DNA from: Candidatus Zixiibacteriota bacterium
GTDB taxonomy: Bacteria; Zixibacteria; MSB-5A5; GN15; FEB-12
Reading direction: 5' to 3'
DNA length: 10,416 nt
Assembly: GCA_018816665.1 (NCBI GenBank)
Contig: JAHIVM010000005.1
Coordinates: 1-10,416, forward strand
Shown here: positions 6,129 through 10,416 of the stretch, in pieces
Numbering within the stretch: the stretch's first letter is position 1
How the letters are laid out: every line of letters begins with the position of its first letter
Notes under the pieces: model-generated
Database searches by the model: none
What the model saw: the letters and a program-made list of their open reading frames with translations, nothing else
Told to the model about the DNA's origin: nothing
Made by a program: the position numbers and the translations under genes

Positions 6129-7537
6129 CAGTCGGTTTCCTTGCAGCTTCCTATGTCGTTAGCTTCTATTTGTGATTTATGGAATTCTCTTGCGTAGGTT
6201 TCGAGTATGTCGCGCGTATTGTCCTCAGGATTATCCAGAACCTTTTCCATCAGGTAATCCAGTATCTCCCCGACTTCCCGCGATGGTGCGAGTTTGAACA
6301 TCGCCATGATGTCGTCGCCGTTCAGGGCCAGGTCGCTGTAACCGAAAGGAGGCTTGCGCAGCAACTCATCGCGTATGTTGGCCTCAAACTCGTCAACATC
6401 CTCCGTGGTCCCCCCCATCCCCTGGGCGATGACATCGGCCCGGCGAAGGTCGAGCAGTTCGTAAATGAGCTCCACGCCAACACGCCTGACGAGACGGCGC
6501 AGTCCTTTGTCCGTTACCCCGGTGGTGAACATGTGCCGTTCGATCAGCACACAAACGTCCCTGATCATATCCTTGGGATAGCGCAGGCGAGTCATGACCT
6601 CGGTGGCCACCCGCGCCCCGGTGACCTCGTGCCCGTAGAAGGTGGCACCACCGCCTTCTTTCGGACGTTTGGCTCGGGGTTTGGTGACATCGTGGAACAG
6701 GGCGGCCAGACGTAACCGCAACCGGGTCGGACAGGCATCCACCGTCCGCAGGATATGTTCAAACACATCATACGCGTGGAATCCGCCGGGTTGCTCAACC
6801 CCCACACAGACTTCGAGCTCCGGCAGAACGTGTTTCATCAGGCCGGAGGTTTGCATCAGGCGAAACCCCTCGGACGGCCGCTCGGCCAGGGTGAGCAACT
6901 TGTTGATTTCCTCGGCAATTCGCTCGGCCGACACACTGGTGATCAGTCCGGCGTGCCGCTGGAGCGCGGCAAACGTATCGGCCTCGATGACGAACTCGAA
7001 TCGGGCGGCAAACTGGACGGCCCGCATCATGCGGAGCGGATCTTCTTCAAAGGACGACGGCGAGGTCATGCGGAGCTGCCGCTTTTCCATATCCACCATG
7101 CCGTGGAGCGGATCCACCAGGGCCTCGCCGTCCGGACCGCCGGCGACCTCAAGGGCCATGGCATTGATGGTGAAGTCACGACGAGCCAGGTCATCCTCGA
7201 CCGACAGGCCGGGATCAAAGCTGACATCGAAATCTCTGTGCCCCACGCCGACGGAATGCTCCCGACGAGGCAGGGTGATGTCAAACGTGAAGGGGTTCTG
7301 GTGCCGAAACTGGGTGAACTTGATCACGCCGAAGCTGCGTCCGACCAGGTCCACCCTGCCGTGCTGCTTCAGAATACGCGTCAGTTCATCATACGGGATG
7401 CCTGTTACCAGGTAATCGCGATCCTTGACCGGCGTTTTTCGGTCAAGGAATCGATCGCGAACTGCTCCGCCCACCTCGTATATGCGTCCTTTGCGCAAAA
7501 TGTCGTCAACCGCCTTTTGAGACAGTCTACACATCAT
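6128..7537 (-). CDS. CCA-adding-type tRNA nucleotidyltransferase / poly(A) polymerase family protein with HD domain
   Basis: The 469-residue protein is a class II polymerase-beta-fold nucleotidyltransferase that probably adds or repairs the 3' CCA of tRNA. Motifs in order are GGAVRD at 23-28, catalytic Asp39 and Asp41 in KDRDYLVTG, RRDFTINAMA at 119-128, and EEDPLR at 164-169 (the EDxxR nucleotide-selecting motif). A C-terminal HD phosphohydrolase domain has His261, then His282-Asp283 in FHDVTKP, with His303 and His335 as further candidate metal ligands. HD-containing members often also have phosphatase or phosphodiesterase activity. Its ATG overlaps the carbamate kinase stop (TGATG; a second ATG follows at once) and its own TGA overlaps the sucC ATG, so it is locked into translation with metabolic genes. 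Poly(A) polymerase, or an A-adding partner of a split CCA system, cannot be excluded from sequence alone. Confidence 0.92.
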   Translation of the reverse strand: MMCRLSQKAVDDILRKGRIYEVGGAVRDRFLDRKTPVKDRDYLVTGIPYDELTRILKQHGRVDLVGRSFGVIKFTQFRHQNPFTFDITLPRREHSVGVGHRDFDVSFDPGLSVEDDLARRDFTINAMALEVAGGPDGEALVDPLHGMVDMEKRQLRMTSPSSFEEDPLRMMRAVQFAARFEFVIEADTFAALQRHAGLITSVSAERIAEEINKLLTLAERPSEGFRLMQTSGLMKHVLPELEVCVGVEQPGGFHAYDVFEHILRTVDACPTRLRLRLAALFHDVTKPRAKRPKEGGGATFYGHEVTGARVATEVMTRLRYPKDMIRDVCVLIERHMFTTGVTDKGLRRLVRRVGVELIYELLDLRRADVIAQGMGGTTEDVDEFEANIRDELLRKPPFGYSDLALNGDDIMAMFKLAPSREVGEILDYLMEKVLDNPEDNTRDILETYAREFHKSQIEANDIGSCKETD

Positions 7538-8487
7538 CAGTCCGGAATAATCCGGGTACCAGCTTCTCCGTGTATGGCCTGTACGGCCTGCTCGAGGGAG
7601 GTGATAATAACCTGTTCACCACCCTCCTCCATGAACTGAATAGCAGCGCCAACCTTCGGTCCCATCGAGCCGGGCGGGAAATGACCGGCAGCAAACAGCT
7701 CTTTCATCTCGGATACGGTCACCTGACTCAGTTCTTTTTGATCAGGAGTGGCAAAGTTGATCGCCACGCGGTCGACCGATGTGAGAATGCAGAGTTTCCT
7801 GGCACCGATTTCCCTGCCGAGGACGGCCGACGCCAGATCTTTGTCGATCACCGCATCGAGCCCTTCCAGGTTACCGTTGTCGTCTATGTACACCGGGATT
7901 CCACCTCCCCCGGCGGCAATGACGATGGCACCCGACGCCAGCAGCGTCTTGATCGCATCCGCCTCAATCGTCTGAAGCGGTCGGGGCGACGGCACCACTC
8001 GGCGCCAGCCGCGATCGGCGTCTTTCTTCATTTGCCAGCCGCGGGTTTCCGTGAATACCCTGGCTTCGTCTTCGGTGTAGAATTGTCCCACGTACTTGGT
8101 CGGGTTGGCAATGGCCGGATCATCCGGCTTGACGAGCATCTGTGTGATAACGGTCACTACCGGTCGATTGATTCCCTCTTTGCGCAAACGATTCCGCAGG
8201 GATTGCTCGATCATGTACCCCATGCCGCCCTCGGTATCGGCAACACACACGCCCAGGGGCAGGATGGGTGCCTTGCCGCGGGCGAGTTCGATTCGCAGGA
8301 TGGCGTTGCCGACCTGAGGTCCGTTCCCATGGCTCACCACAATACCGTATCCCTGACGGGCCAACTCAATAACACCGTCGAGAGACTTGCGGGTATTGGC
8401 AAACTGATTGGCAATCGTATCTTCGAGGCCGGGCCGGGTGATGGCATTACCACCCAGTGCTACCACAGCTGTTTTTGCCTCTGCCAT
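7537..8487 (-). CDS. arcC: Carbamate kinase
   Basis: Carbamate kinase makes ATP and carbamate from carbamoyl phosphate and ADP, usually as the last step of arginine, agmatine or purine-derivative fermentation. The 316-residue protein is full length with family motifs: LGGNA at 11-15, VSHGNGPQVG at 51-60, PTKYVGQFY at 129-137, WRRVVPSPRP at 161-170, AAGGGGIPV at 191-199, and IDKDLAS at 214-220 with a conserved lysine. The ATG at 8487 is the only possible start because a stop lies six codons upstream with no other start between. The ribosome site is poor: GGGAAG is only two bases from the ATG and AAGGA is fifteen away. The stop overlaps the next gene's ATG. No arginine deiminase or carbamoyltransferase gene is in the window, so the source of carbamoyl phosphate is unknown. 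Confidence 0.97.
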   Translation of the reverse strand: MAEAKTAVVALGGNAITRPGLEDTIANQFANTRKSLDGVIELARQGYGIVVSHGNGPQVGNAILRIELARGKAPILPLGVCVADTEGGMGYMIEQSLRNRLRKEGINRPVVTVITQMLVKPDDPAIANPTKYVGQFYTEDEARVFTETRGWQMKKDADRGWRRVVPSPRPLQTIEADAIKTLLASGAIVIAAGGGGIPVYIDDNGNLEGLDAVIDKDLASAVLGREIGARKLCILTSVDRVAINFATPDQKELSQVTVSEMKELFAAGHFPPGSMGPKVGAAIQFMEEGGEQVIITSLEQAVQAIHGEAGTRIIPD

Positions 8488-8489
8488 GT

Positions 8490-8507
8490 CTTCCCGTGTG
8501 AGTCCTT
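8490..8507 (-). promoter_or_regulatory. Poorly spaced ribosome-binding region of carbamate kinase
   Basis: Two purine stretches precede the only available ATG: GGGAAG ends two bases before it and AAGGA ends fifteen bases before it. Neither has usual spacing, unlike the good sites of most other genes here. Weak initiation or a dependence on upstream RNA structure is possible. Confidence 0.4.
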
Positions 8508-8524
8508 ACGTGAAGGTATTACAT

Positions 8525-8556
8525 CGAGGCGAGCCGAGGTCACTCAGCCCGCCTCG
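8525..8556 (-). promoter_or_regulatory. Strong intercistronic stem-loop between the GTPase-like gene and arcC
   Basis: In the sense RNA the arms CGAGGCG and CGCCTCG close a hairpin whose inner part also pairs, giving 14 consecutive pairs (two of them G-U) and a four-base UGAC loop. On the opposite strand the two wobble positions become A-C mismatches, so the structure is optimal only in the operon's own transcript. It begins 17 bases after the upstream stop and ends 37 bases before the arcC start. No U-run follows, so it does not look like a standard intrinsic terminator. mRNA processing, 3'-end protection of the upstream cistron, or tuning of downstream expression are all possible. Confidence 0.65.
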
Positions 8557-8573
8557 CATTACACTCAACTATC

Positions 8574-9923
8574 CTATTTCTTCGTCGACTTCTTCGGAGC
8601 CTTCTTCTCGCCGCCGAAGTGGTCACCAAGCACGGTCGCCAGGGTCGGCGTGCCGATTTCCTGAAGCGAGTAGTACACTCTCGTGTTCGGATGCTTGATC
8701 TTGAGAATGCGAGTCAGATCGATCGGCGTAGCCACGATCACGGCATCACATTTCACCTTGTTGATGGTGGCCTCGAGATCCTTCACCTGCTGATCGCCGT
8801 AGCCCATGGCCGGCAGCAAAATGCCGATATCCTGGTACTTCTCAAAGGTACCGGTGATCGAGCCTACCGTGAACGGACGCGGGTCCACCAGTTCGGCAGC
8901 GCCGTACTTGGAGGCCGCCACCACGCCGGCGCCAAACTGCATCTCGCCGTGCGTGAGAGTCGGCCCGTCTTCGACGACGAGCACTTTCTTACCACGGATC
9001 AGTTCCGGCTTGTCGACCTGGATCGGCGACGCGGCATCGATAACGATAGCGGTCGGGTTGTACTCGGCGATGTTGGCGCGCACTTCGGCTACACCTTCCG
9101 GATCGGCCGAGTCCATTTTATTGATCACGATCACATCGGCCAACAACAGGTTGTTCTGTCCCGGGTAGTACGAAATCTCATGGCCCGGACGATGCGGGTC
9201 CACCACCGTAATCTGGACATCGGGTTTGTAGAAGGACATGTCGTTGTTGCCGCCATCCCACAGGATGACATCGGCTTCCTTCTCGGCCTCGCGGACGATC
9301 GCTTCGTAGTCCACACCGGCGTACACAACCACACCCTTCATGATGTGGGGTTCGTACTCTTCCCGCTCCTCGATGGTGCATTTGTGCTTGTCGAGATCCT
9401 TGAGAGTGGCAAAACGCTGGACGGCCTGTTTGGCCAGATCACCGTACGGCATGGGATGCCGAATGGCAACAACCTTCTTGCCCATCGCCTGCAGCGCCTC
9501 GGCTACCCGCCGGGTGGTCTGCGATTTGCCGCAACCGGTACGGATGGCACACACGGCCACAACCGGCTTGGTCGATTTGATCATCGTGGGCTCTCCGCCT
9601 TCGACGGCGAAGCGGGCGCCGGCCGACATCACGTAGGCGGCCTTTTCCATGACGTAGTGGTACGGGACGTCCGAGTACGAAAAGATGACTTCGTCGACTT
9701 TGTGCTTTTTGATCAGTTCAAGCAACTGGGCCTCTTCGACAATCGGGATACCCTTCGGGTACAGCTTGCCGGCGAGAACGGCCGGGTACTTACGCCCCTC
9801 GATATCGGGAATCTGAGTCGCCGTGAAGGCAACCACGTTGACGTCTTTGTTGTCACGGTACAAAACGTTGAAATTATGAAAGTCGCGGCCTGCCGCGCCC
9901 ATGATTATGACATTTTTTGCCAT
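8574..9923 (-). CDS. Cyclic 2,3-diphosphoglycerate synthetase-like P-loop GTPase
   Basis: The 449-residue protein resembles the predicted GTPase family that includes archaeal cyclic 2,3-diphosphoglycerate synthetase. Visible parts are an N-terminal Rossmann-like domain with MGAAGRDFHNFN at 8-19, a P-loop RTGCGKSQTTRR at 128-139, a Walker-B-like VILWDGGNND at 219-228, VDPHRPGHE at 241-249, and NKMD at 268-271, the guanine-specificity motif of GTPases. A C-terminal domain follows and the protein ends in a short Lys-rich tail containing KKAPKKSTKK. There is no signal peptide or membrane segment, so it is cytoplasmic. The ATG at 9923 has GGAG eight bases upstream. It is the first gene after a 202-bp gap and heads the probable operon. 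Synthesis of cyclic 2,3-DPG is known for archaeal members; the reaction of this bacterial homologue is not known, and the name reports similarity only. Confidence 0.82.
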   Translation of the reverse strand: MAKNVIIMGAAGRDFHNFNVLYRDNKDVNVVAFTATQIPDIEGRKYPAVLAGKLYPKGIPIVEEAQLLELIKKHKVDEVIFSYSDVPYHYVMEKAAYVMSAGARFAVEGGEPTMIKSTKPVVAVCAIRTGCGKSQTTRRVAEALQAMGKKVVAIRHPMPYGDLAKQAVQRFATLKDLDKHKCTIEEREEYEPHIMKGVVVYAGVDYEAIVREAEKEADVILWDGGNNDMSFYKPDVQITVVDPHRPGHEISYYPGQNNLLLADVIVINKMDSADPEGVAEVRANIAEYNPTAIVIDAASPIQVDKPELIRGKKVLVVEDGPTLTHGEMQFGAGVVAASKYGAAELVDPRPFTVGSITGTFEKYQDIGILLPAMGYGDQQVKDLEATINKVKCDAVIVATPIDLTRILKIKHPNTRVYYSLQEIGTPTLATVLGDHFGGEKKAPKKSTKK

Positions 9924-10125
9924 GTCGTATACTCCGTTCGACTTGTGGTTAGCGTTGTCTTATACACACCGTGTTGTGCCCATACCGGGCGCACAGATTC
10001 TTATATGGACGATGACAACCAGATGAACAGAATCAGGAACATCTGGCGATTGCCCTTCGCGTTTGAGAATATGTGCTTACACCGTGCCAAAAACGCACTC
10101 CCTGGTCATAACCACTGTGTTAGCG
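9924..10125 (-). promoter_or_regulatory. Intergenic region, probable promoter/leader of the ten-gene operon
   Basis: This is the longest non-coding stretch and the only gap large enough for a conventional promoter. Two TATAAG hexamers on the sense strand (10005-10000 and 9964-9959) could serve as -10 elements, but neither has a convincing -35 at normal distance, so no promoter is called precisely. An imperfect hairpin (9975-9995; TGTG and CCC arm parts with a two-base bulge) and a short palindrome ACACCGTGT (9966-9974) lie in the presumed leader. I see no clear intrinsic terminator for the upstream aldehyde dehydrogenase gene. Confidence 0.4.
10019..10046. repeat. Inverted repeat CCAGATG-N14-CATCTGG upstream of the GTPase-like gene
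   Basis: Two perfect seven-base arms flank a 14-base spacer, a shape common for dimeric repressor or activator sites. It lies about 14 bases upstream of the distal TATAAG and 96 bases upstream of the gene start. No U-run follows, so terminator function is unlikely. A single seven-base dyad can occur by chance, so the call is tentative. Confidence 0.35.
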
Positions 10126-10416
10126 TTACTGGTTGTCGATCTGGGCGCGCTGGAACGTGCCGCTGTAGTCGACATACACCGATTTCCACTCACTGAATAC
10201 GTCGAGCGCAGCCGTCGCAGCTTCGCGATGACCGTTGCCGGTTTCCTTCGTGCCGCCAAACGGCAGATGGGTTTCGGCACCGATGGTCGGCGCGTTGACA
10301 TAGAAGATACCCGTATAGACATCGCGCATCGCCGTGTAGGCCTTGTTGATGTCGCGAGTGTAGATCGAGGCCGACAGGCCGTACGGCGTGTCATTGGCCA
10401 TTTCGATGGCCTGATC
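10126..10416 (-). CDS. Aldehyde dehydrogenase family protein, C-terminal part (5' end outside the window)
   Basis: Only the last 96 residues are present; the frame is open to the window end. The fragment is the C-terminal end of an NAD(P)-dependent aldehyde dehydrogenase: NDTPYGLSASIYTRD, then GIFYVNAPTIGAE, then HLPFGGTKETGNGHRE, the usual closing blocks that shape the substrate tunnel and dimer contacts. The catalytic cysteine and glutamate lie outside the window. The ending WKSVYVDYSGTFQRAQID resembles a subgroup related to aminoadipate-semialdehyde and pyrroline-5-carboxylate dehydrogenases found in bacteria and archaea, which would suggest an amino-acid-derived semialdehyde; this is recollection-based and unproven. 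It is on the same strand as the operon but 202 bp upstream, so it is probably a separate unit. Confidence 0.93.
   Translation of the reverse strand, partial: DQAIEMANDTPYGLSASIYTRDINKAYTAMRDVYTGIFYVNAPTIGAETHLPFGGTKETGNGHREAATAALDVFSEWKSVYVDYSGTFQRAQIDNQ

Noticed and set aside
8525..8556. The intercistronic hairpin as an intrinsic terminator
   Set aside because: No U-run follows the stem in either direction, so it is reported as an RNA structure of unknown role.
7570..8664. A 364-codon plus-strand open frame opposite carbamate kinase
   Set aside because: There is no recognisable domain. The sense strand encodes a full-length carbamate kinase with all motifs.
10082..10113. Possible terminator of the aldehyde dehydrogenase gene
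   Set aside because: Only four-base stems (TGGT/ACCA and GTGC/GCAC) can be drawn, and the T-run sits inside a loop rather than after a stem.
9948..10127. Nine-base direct repeat GTTAGCGTT at 9948-9956 and 10119-10127
   Set aside because: It is too short to suggest an attachment or insertion site, one copy overlaps the aldehyde dehydrogenase stop codon, and there is no mobile-element content between the copies.
8619..10196. A 525-codon open frame on the plus strand opposite the GTPase-like gene
   Set aside because: It is rich in His, Gly, Arg and Asp with no recognisable motif and crosses the intergenic gap into the opposite aldehyde dehydrogenase. The minus-strand frames have clear family motifs, so this is a codon-bias shadow.

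Overview
The window is a tightly packed bacterial metabolic block. Every recognisable gene lies on the minus strand, so the reading order is from high to low coordinates: aldehyde dehydrogenase (3' end only), a 202-bp gap, cyclic-2,3-diphosphoglycerate-synthetase-like GTPase, carbamate kinase (arcC), HD-domain CCA-type tRNA nucleotidyltransferase, sucC, sucD, korD, korA, korB, korC, ndk, and a LarA-family (nickel-pincer) racemase cut off by the window start. No gene looks broken, and no IS element, CRISPR array, tRNA or rRNA was seen.

The coherent core is the 2-oxoglutarate to succinate segment of the TCA cycle in its ferredoxin form. A four-subunit 2-oxoacid:ferredoxin oxidoreductase (KorDABC) interconverts 2-oxoglutarate and succinyl-CoA, and SucCD interconverts succinyl-CoA and succinate with NTP gain or cost. 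Ndk follows and can equilibrate the nucleotide pools. Carbamate kinase upstream is another substrate-level phosphorylation enzyme. Such a set fits an anaerobe, a microaerophile or an organism with a reversible or reductive TCA cycle; the sequence does not say which direction is used.

From the GTPase down to larA all ten genes could be one transcript. The largest internal gap is 86 bp, and three junctions (arcC/cca, cca/sucC, korA/korB) are one-base TGATG overlaps, typical of translational coupling. The 86-bp gap carries a striking stem-loop that pairs fully only in the sense RNA. The sucD-korD gap carries a weaker one. The 202-bp gap upstream of the GTPase is the best place for the operon promoter and contains an inverted repeat.

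Unusual points are the Lys-rich heptapeptide-repeat tail on SucD and a shorter tail with a shared motif on the GTPase. Also notable are a cyclic-2,3-DPG-synthetase-like protein beside carbamate kinase in a bacterium, and a tRNA-end enzyme wedged by overlaps between two energy-metabolism genes. By eye the GC content is in the mid to upper fifties. The organism is probably an uncultivated bacterium; an FCB-group lineage such as Zixibacteria is a guess from gene content and Lys-rich tails, not something the sequence proves.
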